Shown here: positions 12,703 to 24,480 of the stretch, one piece after another
Numbering within the stretch: the stretch's first letter is position 1
Layout: each line of letters begins with the position of its first letter
Assembly (NCBI GenBank): GCA_026874595.1
Contig: CM049318.1
Location: forward strand, 11,947,241-12,011,240
DNA from: Sipunculus nudus
Lineage: Eukaryota; Annelida; Sipuncula; Golfingiida; Sipunculidae
DNA: 64,000 nt
Direction of reading: 5' to 3'
Position numbers and translations under genes: made by a program
Notes under the pieces: generated by a model
What the model was told of the DNA's origin: nothing
The model's database searches: none
Seen by the model: the letters and a program-made list of their open reading frames with translations, nothing else

Positions 12703-13640
12703 TTGTAGTGGCCTTCACATACCCTCTTATCTAATTCAATCAGCTCAGATGACACCTGGAAATGTCACAGCTTCAGATGAGGACAATTAAGTACTGGTAT
12801 CTCTGACTCTTTTCTTGGACCTGTAACTGTTTCACCAAGACCCAGGCCTGTGCGTAATCTTGGCCTGTTGTGTGAGACTGTAAGCAGACTTCTAAAAGGT
12901 CGTTCAACTGTTGTTAGGCATTATGAATTTTCTGTAACACACAAACATTTAACTCTGGTAACAGGCTTTCCAAAAAGACATCCAAAGCAGGCCTGTTGTG
13001 GAAGAGTTGGGGAGTGAGGGGAAGGGGAGTCACAGTGTGGGAGGCCTGCTGAAAAGATATTACAATGTACTGAATACATGGTTCACACCAGGCAGGAGCG
13101 GAGTATTAACAGCTGAGGAGTGTTAATGCCAAGACTGCTAACCTAGCAGGAAATGAAATCAGTCCAATCATACCTTATAATAATGCTACTAATTAAGCAA
13201 ACTTTAGGTTCATTCATTCCTATAAATTTTTTTAACTTTCAAAGGAGATATGACATGCCAAGTTGCAGGTCTGAGTATAGAAGGTCTGAGTACAGGTTTA
13301 GTGATTCATCTGGGGATGTCAATCTGTGATAAGAAACATTCAAGTCATGGGTGGTGAGAGCACACTTATGGGGATCAGACCTTGGGCAAAGGTCTCTGAC
13401 CTGAACTGGAGATTCTTGCCAGTACATGTGCCTTTGAGCAGAAAATACAATATGTAGCTCTAAGCATTGTAAAACTGATTTCTAGATTTCATTCTAGTAA
13501 TCCCGGTCTTCCATGACCAGCATCTTAACATAGCTAGGTCAAGAAACCACTAAAATGGGGTTAAGACCTGGGGCAAGGGTCTCAGAGCAGAAGTAACCAG
13601 TCTGATCTGACCCTGAACTTTTGTTGACTTGATTACATAC
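12703..13640. other. Unassigned, mixed composition
   Basis: No gene is supported. Two similar phrases, ggatcagaccttgggcaaaggtctc (near 13373) and gggttaagacctggggcaagggtctc (near 13558), may be an old local duplication. Confidence 0.4.
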
Positions 13641-13755
13641 CTGGCACTCCAGCTTACAGCATTAGCAGGCTCCATGTTAGAACCTGTTGGAGCTCCATTA
13701 CCGTCGATGGTAATCCAGCTCCATGTTGACCAAGGAGTCTCCGAATCAAGAACTT
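13641..13755 (-). CDS. Weak candidate internal exon, unknown product
   Basis: On the minus strand an open 115-bp segment lies between a consensus-like 3' splice end (tgatgtag, ending at 13756) and a good 5' splice site (CCAG|gtatgt at 13641/13640). The reading includes TPWSTWSWITIDG and continues with a Gly/Asn/Pro-rich stretch; its G+C is higher than the flanks. I do not recognise a family, and the Trp-rich WSTWSW is not enough to call a thrombospondin repeat. Against it: no polypyrimidine tract before the acceptor, no partner exon seen, and such short frames occur by chance. Confidence 0.18.
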
Positions 13756-14274
13756 CTACATCAACATAACATGTCACGGATTAGTTGTCAGGGGAACATT
13801 TGTCCCAGAATAATAATACTAGTCATAACACAGTAAGAAAGACACTTGTGGTCTAAATACACTGATTTTAATTACTTAAATTTAATTTAAGACTCATTCT
13901 GATAACTGAAATTTAGGAGAAAAAAATTTTTTTAAACAAGTGTGTGGGGGCAATTTTTTTCACTTTTTTTGTATATTTTATAAAAATGTCACATGATCTG
14001 GGGAAAAGCATGATTATAACAGGTTTTTTTTTGCTCAACAAGCAAAAGCAATACATAACAAAGGAAATCTTATCAAAATTGTATTATTTTATCTTCTTGA
14101 AGATGAAAATCAACATAAAAATTTTTGATGCTGGGGGGTTAAAATTGAGGCAGGTTGTGCCTGAGAACCATACTTGTTTTTTGGCCTTAGGTATGTGATA
14201 TTATAAACTGAAATTCTGGTCATGTATAACCTCCTGACAAAAAGTTAGTTGATATCTATACATTCCATTAATTG
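13756..14274. other. Unassigned, T-rich
   Basis: T-rich and A-rich runs only (for example 13917-14000). No feature recognised. Confidence 0.5.
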
Positions 14275-14405
14275 CCTCCACCAGAAGGGTTTGTATTCAT
14301 TCCTGTTTGTGTGTGTGTTTGTTCACACACAATCTTAAATTGAATCTCATGAATTTTTCAGAGCATTTAGGGAATGGGCCAATGAAGAATCAATTAGATT
14401 ATGGT
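14275..14405 (+). repeat. Degenerate dispersed repeat with CCTCCACCAGAAGG start
   Basis: The segment begins cctccaccagaaggg, then has a (GTTT/GT)-rich stretch, then a tctcatgaattttTCAGAGcattt...ggtgtggatc order. This resembles a widespread invertebrate interspersed repeat that starts with a cctccgccaaggagg hairpin-like phrase followed by gttt runs. The assignment is from memory of that consensus layout. Similar cctccaccag starts occur at 11965 and 33285 without the downstream match. Confidence 0.35.
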
Positions 14406-14530
14406 GTGGATCTAGCACATGATCAACATCATCAATAAATACTCACAAACGTACAGTTACTTTTGCAACAATGAACCTGGAAATATTGGCCAATGGCAAA
14501 CACAGATTTAGGAACATCCCATAATATGGA

Positions 14531-14549
14531 CCCCCCCCCCCCACCCCCC
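14531..14549. repeat. Poly-C tract
   Basis: A run of about 12 C, one A, then six C. Confidence 0.95.
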
Positions 14550-15791
14550 AATTTGCAAAGGCTCGCATTACTTGGAATAGAGATTTCTAGTTGAGATTTA
14601 CTTTGTATTCTCTTAATTGACATTTAGTTTTATATGTATTTTGCTAACTGCCAGTTTCTAAAATGCATTGTGCTGCCTTATATTTATTCAAGAATGCTGA
14701 AAAAAATATATGGAATGATCCTCTGATACCATGAGTTATGAAAAATCAGAGGATTAAATATATATGAAATAAGTCCTTGAAAAATGTGTAAAGATTGCTC
14801 CTTGTATTTATGTAGTCAACCAGAATGTCCACAGCTGTATGATAGAGACTCCAGTTAAATATCAGAATACTTCAGTGAGAAAAGCAGATGACAGTGCAAT
14901 TTATATCAGTCAACGACAAAAATAAAAAGGACTGTCAGTGGCAATGACCATCCACTAATATTACACTTAAAAACAGCCAACTCTCAGTATGATTCATTTC
15001 TTTAAGAATTTCTGCCACTGAAAGATTATTGTTGGAGTTTAAAGTTTTTTTCTCATATCTGGACTGACAGATCCATTTGCAATGCAAACAAATTTTTAAA
15101 GAATCCTGCAAATTCCTATCTAGAATAACAGATTGGCTGGGGATGCAAATGAATTCTTCCACACTTTCTGCAAACCCAAGATTGGTGCGAGGGAATTATT
15201 GTATTTGTAGCCATTAGTGTTGGGATCAGCTTATTGGTTTTTCATATAAATTGCAGTTTGATTACGGGGAAAAAATAAACTGTCAAGTTTCAATATGAAT
15301 GAATTGTTGCAAGATTCCTGATCAAATCAAAAATTTTCTGGAAAATGTCTCCAGTTTTATCAACAGAAGTTTAATTTAATTTCTCAATTTGAATGAACAA
15401 CATTTCAAATTGATACAAATAGCCAATCATTTTGTGAACAACATGTTAGGACTTCTATTAAGGATGACGGCTTGGTTGTCCTTCCTTTTAATACTATCAG
15501 AATTAACAAAACTTGTATTTAATTATAGAATCAATTTACAGCCAGGCAGCATCACAAAAGTTCCTTCACAGTGTGGTACTATTACATCAGTATTTCTACA
15601 GGTGACAGATTACTACAGATCATTGAGTTTTATACAACAGTAGACCTGACAGGTGTCTCAATGGGTTTCAGTCAATCTACAGAAGTAAAAAACTGAACAG
15701 ACTGGACTTTTGACTGATGTCATTACAAATGCATTAAGTAAAACAGGGGTACTGTTTTCCGTCTGTGAGTTTGCATGTGTGTATCTGTAAG
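14550..15791. other. Unassigned A+T-rich sequence
   Basis: No gene, repeat or RNA structure recognised in this stretch. Confidence 0.5.
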
Positions 15792-16050
15792 TCCAGATGT
15801 GCTGTACTTAAAGTCCTTATTTGGTGTACTTAAAATCCATGTGGTGTATATATAGTCCTTATGTGGTGTACTTAAAAGTCCATATGTAGTGTACTTAAAG
15901 CCCTTATGTAGTGCACTAAAAGTCCATATGTGGTGTACTTAAAAATCCTTGTGGTCTATATTAAGTCCTTATGTGGTGTACTTAAAGTCCTTATGAGGTG
16001 CACTTAAAAGACGTAGTGTACTTTAAGTCCTTAAATGGTGTATATAATGC
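15792..16050. repeat. About 22-bp minisatellite, roughly 12 units
   Basis: Variants of TCCTTATGTGGTGTACTTAAAG repeat head to tail. Units alternate irregularly between tccttatg and tccatatg forms and vary in length from about 17 to 23 bp. The array decays at both ends. Confidence 0.9.
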
Positions 16051-16246
16051 CATATATTCACATGCCTATATAACTTAAGTGATTTCTGACTAACATATCA
16101 ATGAACTGTAGTTAATTCATGATCAGAAAAGTTGACATAATTGCACTGTGATGGATGTATGAGCTTGTTGTAAATACACTACACATGCCCATGCTGGCAT
16201 TTACTATAACCATGCACTAGCTAGCTGTTGTGGGTGAGAGATTTTG
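16051..16246. other. Unassigned
   Basis: Nothing recognised. Confidence 0.5.
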
Positions 16247-16405
16247 GTTGACCCCCCACATGTTATAAACACCTGGGTATATACAAAACAGAGAACTTGA
16301 TCACCATGGTATCAGTGCATTTTGGCTTATTTCTATTTATGGTTCAAGAGATTAACCATATTATATATATGTTAGATATATGAATAGGCTCCTTTAAGAG
16401 TCCCT
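16247..16405 (+). repeat. Dispersed repeat family J, copy 2
   Basis: Partner of the copy at 12535-12702, same orientation, with the same start (C-run then catgttataaacacc) and the same end (atgaataggctCCTTTAAG). Divergence is high, so both are old copies. Confidence 0.6.
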
Positions 16406-16789
16406 GTGTGGCATGTGACACATTTTACTGTACATAGCTCCAGCTGAACACACAAGGTTGTTAACATTAATCATTAGCGAGAACTATCTTAATACCAAAA
16501 AGGCAATTTCCTACTGTTGTGGTATACCTTAATAAGTCAGCTACCAGAGTACATGCCAATTTTTTTTTTTTTTATTTTAGTTTAAAATCCCTGTAGTTTA
16601 AAAGCTGCCTTTATAAATGTCTTTGTTCTACAACATTTTGGACTGGTTGGATTAATTAATTACCGTTTACAGGACTGATTGTCAGCTTGTCTATTTATAT
16701 GTCCTTTATTGACTGGTGAGTCTAAGTCCTAACCTACAGGTGATTTACTACCCTGAGTAATCTCATTATCAGCGAGAAATCTTCATTAT
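16406..16789. other. Unassigned; T-run at about 16560
   Basis: A run of about 13 T near 16560, otherwise nothing recognised. Confidence 0.5.
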
Positions 16790-17490
16790 TTTTCAAACAA
16801 AGGTGCCATCTTATGGTACTGGAACTTGAGGAGAGACTGAGACATGAATTCTATCACATTTTCTACCTTGCCCAGGTGAAGATGATATGAATAAACAATA
16901 CCAGGTATATGAGGATAGTTATAAGAACTCATTATAAGTAATCTTCATCCTCATTCTGTAAGCAGCGCCACCTGGGGGAACCAGTCACAGAATTTAAATT
17001 TAGCTGATTGATGAGACGGAGGCCTGACTTTCTACATCTTCTCCCAAGACGAGTCTGAGATGACACGAATCTGTCAAGGAACCGGATCAGAGCGCGGCAA
17101 ATGAGAGCCTGCCCAGAATCATAAGAACCTGTTTGAGTGATCTGCTAATCCAGTTACTCAGCAAGGGCTAACTATCCCAATCGTCAGGTCGTGCCACCTA
17201 ATCCCCGCAAGTAGAGTGAACCAGCGAGCCTGTCAATCACCGTGGATACCTGCCCAGGATACAGATGAAGGGTCATTGATGGATGAAGCTGGGGGACGAG
17301 AAGGGGAATCCCCTGATGGAGCGAGAACCTCACAGCAGGGAATTAACAGCGTATCGCTGTCATAAACACTGCTACAGCTCTACAATTCATACACCCGGCA
17401 CGTACCTCTGCAAAACCTGCTGTGGCCGAGCTCAACTAGCTGCAGTCAATAACAGCTTCAAAGATTTCACCAGGTGGCCGTATTGACATT
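16790..17490. promoter_or_regulatory. Candidate conserved non-coding block with CTCF-like site
   Basis: The sequence is complex and close to balanced in G+C from about 16960 to 17490, a clear contrast to the A+T-rich flanks, with no repeats. At 16964-16978 lies AGCGCCACCTGGGGG, the reverse complement of CCCCCAGGTGGCGCT, which fits the CTCF core AGRKGGCRC exactly. The 67-codon frame at 17283-17486 shows no domain. An exon, a non-coding RNA or a regulatory block are all possible; only composition and this one motif support the call. Confidence 0.3.
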
Positions 17491-19549
17491 AATAATCTCA
17501 GGTTTGCTGGTCAATTTAGCCCTACCCTTAGTAATCAAATATATCTGTCCCAGACAGTTGTACATAGACTTTATCATATCATCAGCAAACCCATTTTCAT
17601 TGACGTTTCTGCCACAGGTTTGCCCCCATATGTTCTAAACCAATACAGCTGCATGCTGGAACAACCAAAGATTAGATTCATAAAGTCAGTAGCCAATATC
17701 AAGGCTGACTGTTTCACTTTGACTAATCACGTTCTGTTCAAATATACCTGATATCACCTGTACAACCAGTTGGCCTGTCCCCCTGTGAATTAAGACTCAC
17801 TACTAATACCAATAACAGGTTGTGTTCTTGATCAATTGATCAGCAGAAATCAGGTTGTCACAAAATATATTAAACCTATAAACAATCCAGGAATCATAAA
17901 TATACCCTTTTGATCAAGTGTTGTGAGTTAAACACTAAAGTCAATTTAACAGCAAAGGAAAATGTATGTCTTAATTTTATGACTTGATGTAATATTGTAT
18001 TACTGAAAGTATTGGTGACCAAGTATAATGAAAATAAAAAATCACTAAAAATTATCAGATGATGAATGGATGTTAGTGGCATAAATGTTCTAGAAACTTT
18101 AATTACAGACACTGACAAAAATGGCTGCTCATGTGTGATGACATGGTCATCGGACATAATGATGGGAAGATTCCTAAAGGTCAAATATATCAATGTAGCA
18201 TCATGCAATTAAACAAGTAACTGCATATTAGGATCTTGTTTCCTTATGCATCTTACTGCAAAAGTCACGTGAAACAACCATGATGGCAAAGGCAGGGAAC
18301 AGAATTAAACAGCAGCTAATGATACCTGAGTACTACTACTACAAGTTAAACATGAGATAAGAGCTCTTACACGACAACAGTTTCCTTGCCACGCAACCCC
18401 AGATCAATCCTCTGCATGTTGTCAAGAATAAAGGACAGCCACATGCCTGCGTACCTGCTGACCTCTGAGTTCAAGAAATCTTCAAACAGATGCTACCAGG
18501 GGAAATAATGAAACCTTCACAAAATCAGTAGGTGTCAAGCAATTTGAAAGTGATCCTTATCAGTTACTCAAAGCTTGTTAAATGCAGCAAAGAAATTTGA
18601 CATTGGTTTCTTATGTCATAATGATTTTTCCTTTGTGGAGGAAATAGATCTCTTTGAGAGAAATAAGCCTTTAGAGAACAGTGACTGAACAGATATCTAT
18701 ACCTGCTCAGCTTTCCCTTCATATAAAGGTCTCATTGTTTATGCTTCACTGATGTCAACACCTGCTCACGTTCATCTGATGATACAACTTATTCTACCTC
18801 CCAAACAAAACTTACAGAAAATCATATATTTAACCCTGTGGGAAGCAAGGGCTATTGTTTTTACATGATTCTGTGTGTGTGTGTGTATGCCTTGACAATT
18901 TCTATTGATGGTATATGGGATGTGATTGAAATTTATCATATAGGCTGGTTTTGTGAAAGTGTTGACAAAGTTTAATTTTGGTGTAAATCCAAGCGTAAAT
19001 AACCTCAGAATAAATCTTTTACTGGTTTTTATAGCGCATTTTCCACATGCACTTGTTGCATGAGACAACACAGTATTCTGTCAAGCTTGATCAGTTACAT
19101 CACAGGCGAATATGACTTCACGCCATGTGCCATAAACCAGCATACATTATGGGGTTGTTTGTTATGTTTATAGTCAATTAGGTACAGCAATATCATGATG
19201 TCCAGGGCATTTTTTAAAATTCAGTTAAAAACTCCCAGGAATAACACAGGTTAAATTCAATTGCCATATCACTATCTTCTGCGCAGGGTTTGTGTTCCCA
19301 TAAAGAACACTTTTTTAATTACCTTTGTGTTTCTTAAAGACAATATAGAAATATGAGAAAGAATCCTACTTTGATGTAGGGTGTGGTCATCCACAAAACA
19401 TTCCTCCTGTTTCTACTTGGCAGATACTGGTCTATTTCCGTGCCCTTGTCAAACCCTGACCAAAAAAAAAATTGATAACTGTTCAAAGTGGGTGCCATTT
19501 TGTGCACAGTCTAAAAAGCAGATGTCATTAGCCATATGTCAGAATTAAG
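17491..19549. other. Unassigned; contains short (GT)n
   Basis: Mostly A+T-rich unique sequence with a (GT) run of about 7 units near 18874-18887. The frame at 17894-18208 (minus, 104 codons) has no recognisable feature and no splice context. Confidence 0.5.
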
Positions 19550-19863
19550 GTACACCACTAGTGTATTATCCCCTCACAACAAAGTTGCAGGAGGGGATAT
19601 AGTAACACCTTCATTTGTGGATCTGTCTGTCATGCCGTCCCTCCGTTCTTCTGTCTGTCCATCCAGAATTGGCTTCTGGATTAATTTTAAGCCAATTCAT
19701 TGGACCAAAACCTTAAATCTAATAAACACTTTGAAGGTCAAGGTTACAGGGTCAAAGGTCAAGGTCACAGAGCTACCCATGTAATTGTCACACATGTGTT
19801 ATACATCCAGTATAATAATGCTCTCGTGCTAGGGGATGCTCTGCTTTGCAGTGCCCTTGTTGA
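19550..19863 (-). mobile_element. Family H rolling-circle-like element, minus strand
   Basis: Read on minus, it starts near 19863 with AACAAGGGCACTGCA, almost the same start as family E, and has the 5' subterminal motif ATCCCCT (19831-19837). Near its 3' end is a GGAC/GGAT-type microsatellite (plus-strand 19637-19670, tccctccgttcttctgtctgtcc), then a strong hairpin: ATCCCCTC (19568-19575) pairs with GAGGGGAT (19591-19598), with CAAC/GTTG extending the stem inside. The hairpin repeats the complement of the 5' motif. There is no tandem monomer core, and at about 310 bp it is the most compact member of the set. No coding capacity. Confidence 0.65.
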
Positions 19864-21448
19864 ATTTTGAAGCTGACCTTGACACATGCTGGATCACCTT
19901 TAGTTTGTCTGTTTTTTTTCTGAAACTGACCGTAATGCACAGTCACAGCAGCTTAATCTGAGGGGGAGGCCCAAACCATCTGAAATATACAGCCATAGCC
20001 AGACAGATTTAATAAACGGTTGTGTATTTAGTTTAAAAACTGATCAGAGTGAACAAACCACTGAGATGATTTCATCTGATATGAAACCAACAGTAAATGG
20101 GTACATCCCCATTCATGCAGAGTTCACGAAAACAAAATTCCCTGTATCCCCTCCCCCCTTAGTTTCTCTGATAGATTTTCAAAATTCCAGCATAATTATT
20201 TCCACCAATTTCAAGTCTGAACCTCATCAAATGTGCTGAAGTGAACAATACATGCATTTAACATGAAGGAACAAAACAATGGTATGTAGAGCTTGCGGGT
20301 CACAATGTAACAGACTACCAGTATAACCACCTTCTCTTTGAGCCAATCCCTGACAGATTTGAGACAATTTTTCTCATATTTCATGATTTGAAAAAAGAGA
20401 ATCTCATTTTCCAGGTTTTTCCTTACTTCCAGACTGTTTTTGAGCCTTGGCCAAGGATCTGCTGTGAATCAGCCATTTTGCTGTAGAAGAGATGGCATGG
20501 TTTGAGCCAGTGGTCTGACAGCTCTAGGCTATGTCCTTGTACCAACATCTGATCACCGTGGACTTCAAACAACACTGATACAGGACAGAGTATACCCATG
20601 TCCCCATTAAGCTCAACAGACGGAGAATCTAGTAACTCCTCTAATCCCTTAATACCCGAGAACTGAGAAAACTTTGAAGTAGCTGCAGACACCCACGGGA
20701 CAAGACAAGGGACTTACTCTGGAAAGACAAAAATAGGTCGGATCAATTCTAGATAGAAGTACAGCATGGTACTCTATAAGACGGATCAGCTTCTTATACC
20801 AGTGTAACAGGATTAGCTTAAGGTGGATCAATTCTAGATGCAAGTGTAACAGGATTTTAAAACTCTCAGACTCAGTTTATCCTCAGATCAAAGTCCAGCA
20901 TCTTTATCATCTTGGGCTTCTTCAGTAGCATCATGTGACCAGTCTCATCCTCTGAATCAAGCCCTGCACAGTAATTTCTGATGAAGTTTGGAAAGTGTAT
21001 ATGATATTTAATTTTGAAGTCCTGTATATTTCATGTAGTCTTTGTTAAGTACCTAACCACTGGTCGTAAGTGAGCTGTACATATTTTTTTTTTTTAAGAT
21101 TATGGCCATGGACTGTAGGTGGCAGCACTGATTCATCAATGAGAATAAATGAAATGTATTTTCTAGTTCTTTTAGATTTTTTTGTTTCATATGATCAAGG
21201 GATTGACTACTCTAGTTACTGATCACCAACCAGACTATCCAACTTACACCTGACAGATGTAACTAGAATATCAGCAGAAGCTGACAAAAGCCCTCAACTA
21301 AAATAACAGTGTTTATAGGTTGTAACAGTAACAAGTACAAAATATTTGTTCTCTCATGGATGTATATTTGTATATGTCTCCGTTATAAATTTAAATGGGA
21401 CAGGTATGTACTATGTTTCCTAACAATCCACCATATGCTTTTAGAAGA
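19864..21448. other. Unassigned; AGGTGGCAG-containing phrase at 21116
   Basis: No gene is supported. At 21103-21125 the phrase atggactgtaggtggcagca resembles one at 24210-24232 (atggcctgttggtggcac), with A+T-rich sequence after both, so an old dispersed repeat may be present. Around 20725-20845 two copies of ggatcaattctagat lie about 90 bp apart. Confidence 0.4.
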
Positions 21449-22445
21449 TATTTTGCTCACAAGGCCAAAGTTGAAAAATTCTATAAAAATTCATTACAAT
21501 CAGAAATTGTAGGTAGTGCCCCCAAACTTGTGCAGCAGATAGAGACTATCAGTCTCAATGATCATAGTAAGTTTTGTGAAAATCCACCCAATGGTCTCTG
21601 AGAATTAAGCTTCTCAGGGTTTTTCTTATATTCAGCTCTAAAATGTAGAAAAATAGGTCCAGGTCACCCATCTTCGAATTTGACTGAGATATTGTCGATA
21701 TAAATCTTCACTGATGAAATAAAATTCCCATGGTGAATCCTTTTAGAGATATCCCGCTCACAAGGCCAAAGTTGAAAAATCTGATAAAATTCATTAAAAA
21801 TCAGAAATGGTAGGTGACGCCACCAAACTTGTGCAGCAGGTACAGACCATCAGTCCCAATGACCATAGTAAGTTTTGTGAAAATCCACGGAATGGTTCCT
21901 GAGTAATAAACTTCAAAGTGTTTTTCTATAATCAGCTCTAAAATGTAGAAAAATAGGTCAAGGTCACCCATTTTCGTACTTGACCGAGATTTTGTCAATA
22001 TACATTTTCATCGAAGAAATAAAATTCCTACAGTGAACCCTTTAAGAGATATCCCGCTCACAAGACCAAAGTTGAATAATCCAATAAAAATTCATTAAAA
22101 ATCAGAAATGGTAGGTGACGCCACCAAACTTGTGCAGCAGGTACAGACCATCAGTCACAATGACCATAGTAAGTTTTGTGAAAATCCACTGAATGGTTCC
22201 TGAGTAATAAACTTCAAAGTGTTTTTCTATAATCAGCTCTAAAATGTAGAAAAATAGGTCAAGGTCACCCATTTTCGAACTTGACAGAGATTTTGTCGAT
22301 ATACATCTTCAGCAGAGAAATAAAATTCCTACGGTGAATCCTTTTAGAGATATCCCGCTCACAAGGTAAAAGTTAACGTACGCTGAACAGACAGACGGAC
22401 AGCTTGGGTCACGACAATAGCCCATCAGCCAAAGGGCTGAGGTCT
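21449..22445 (+). mobile_element. Family C element, 300-bp monomers, 5' end not seen
   Basis: Three tandem monomers with an exact period of about 300 bp: the gctcacaag phrase recurs at 21455, 21755, 22055 and 22356. Units two and three are highly similar; the first is more diverged. After the last partial unit comes a microsatellite (acagacagacggacag, 22387-22402) and a hairpin TCAGCC/GGCTGA (22425-22430 with 22435-22440, loop aaag). Each of the better units carries AGGTGACGCCACC (21812, 22113), a near-palindrome shared with families B and D. The matching 5' motif was not found, so the copy may be 5' truncated. Confidence 0.75.
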
Positions 22446-23050
22446 CAAAAGCAACATCAACTGCAGCCACAAAAGTATATGTTGAAAATTACGAGTTTAG
22501 GATTCAGAGCAGTTGGTTAAGACAAGAAAGGCATCACAGAATTCTCTGTGGCAAAGGTTAAAATATTACACAGCACTCTGGATGTGATGGGAATTAAGTG
22601 TTCCCTGGACATTCAGCACCAAATCCAATACAGTAACTGTTAAGTATATGTCCTGTTCATCTACACACCTCTTTTTATCATTTTTATTTTTTGGTGTGCT
22701 ATCTATTCTTGTCTCTTGACCATCAAAACAGGCTCAAAATACAACATCTACAATAGATAGTCATTAATCATCGGACATATAACAGTGAGGATTCCCATAA
22801 TGCCTTGCATTCACTTGTTACTAGCTTTCAGACACTGGCACAATCATTCACAAGTAGGTTCTATTAGACACAGAGAATTAAATACACATTTGGTGATTAA
22901 TAAGGACAATTAGGAGGGCCATTCTATGAACCGTGAGTTTAATCAGAGCTGGTGCTTGGACCTGTCAGGATGCAGACTGATTAACGTGTATCAGCATTCA
23001 GAAACTTGTTTACAGACCAAATAAACACCCTGACCAAGATCTCTATCTTA
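22446..23050. other. Unassigned
   Basis: Nothing recognised. Confidence 0.5.
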
Positions 23051-23474
23051 GGTTGCTATGGTAAACATTGAAATCTGGTTGCTATGGCACAAGACATGGT
23101 GGCTGGGGACAAAGAAGCACTTTGTACTCTGATGTTCAGCATTTATTTCTAAACCCCAATCTTTCAGACTGTATGGGCTGTTTCTTCTAACTCTAATATT
23201 GATACAATCTGTAGTAAAGTTACTATAACTACAGTCCATTTGCCATAGAAACATGTCAGAGTCAAGCTGACATAAAATATCAGGATATAATTGTTAGAAA
23301 TAATCAAAACATAATATTGTTATATGGTGCCCAATTTACTCTTATATCAGACTTTTAAGGTCTCCTGTGACATCACAATGCTCTGATATAGAAATAAAGT
23401 TGATGCGAGGTCACCATTGGAGACTTTAAATCAGGTTGCTATGGGCAACCACATGATATGGTTGCTATGGTATA
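23051..23474. promoter_or_regulatory. Cluster of four GGTTGCTATGG motifs (RFX X-box-like)
   Basis: The 11-mer GGTTGCTATGG occurs at 23051, 23077, 23434 and 23460. Both pairs have the same internal spacing of 26 bp and lie 383 bp apart. The third copy completes to GGTTGCTATGGGCAACC (23434-23450), an inverted repeat of GGTTGC/GCAACC that resembles the X-box bound by RFX factors (type site GTTGCCATGGCAAC). The first reads on into gtaaac, a weaker right half. RFX sites mark ciliary and neuronal genes in animals; use here is inference. A decayed local duplication could also explain the layout. Confidence 0.4.
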
Positions 23475-24480
23475 AGTAACACCAGGCTACTTAATACTCC
23501 ATGTTTATGGGCAAGTTTACATACATATGTCTACACTTACAAGTATGTATGACTGCCAAGTGTTAGATTATGAAGCTGCCAAGAAGACAGCTGTTCCTTG
23601 CCTGTGTGTATCGTCTGGGTTGACTCACTTCTCCAGGGTGCACATAATTTGTGATTAATCGTCCAGTTACTTGCCTTATTTACACGATAAACCATGAAAT
23701 ATAGCACACACCTCAAAGTGAAACAGAAACAGACCTTTTTTCCTTGTATTTTCTTAAGATTTTTGGGGTAATTTGAGCTTTCTATTATTTCTAATATTTA
23801 TAAACTGACAGATACTGAGAAAGTTCAAAACAGTAACAAGGAGCCAACTTTATATTATATAAATGACTGGAGCATCATTGGTTTAAAACTTTGTCAGAGC
23901 CATGATACTAGAAAAACCGAACAGGAATAGATTTAAAGAAACAAAGTATGTATAATCTGCTTCTGTCAGCTTCAGTCAGGTCCACACAGGAATTACCTGA
24001 GGCAGGTGCCTTTGGGAGATGATCAGTGGCATCAATTAGGGAAACTTGACACCAGCACAACATGATGTACCACTGAACATTGTGGAATGAATTATAAATG
24101 TATAACATGGCCTGGTATATGGCCACTGATCAAGGGTAAATGAGTCCCCTAGATTAAAAAACATATGATAGTCACCAGATTGGGTTTTTTTCTCTTTTTA
24201 GGATAAAGGTCCATGGCCTGTTGGTGGCACTGTCTATTAAATGATGGTTAAGGTATCCATAAAATAAGAATGATATATGTTATTATTAAGCCTTTTGGAT
24301 TTCATTTTTTTATGCATGGGGCAAAGAATAACCAGATGTCTTACCCTGTGGTTAAAGGGACATAATCAGGAGCAATATTATATCTAACCTATGACTCTAT
24401 CAGTTCAGTTTTGCTTTATACAAAAGTTTCCTACCAGAACCATCCCAGCACACAGTCTCATTTCCTGGTGTAAGGCTGTC
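23475..24480. other. Unassigned
   Basis: A+T-rich unique sequence. 24195-24330 may be a diverged copy of the phrase group noted near 21103. No coding region supported. Confidence 0.45.

Noticed and set aside
23908-24126. Minus exon ending at a gtaatt donor near 23997
   Set aside because: No acceptor ag with a pyrimidine tract was found upstream in the same frame and the peptide has no recognisable feature.
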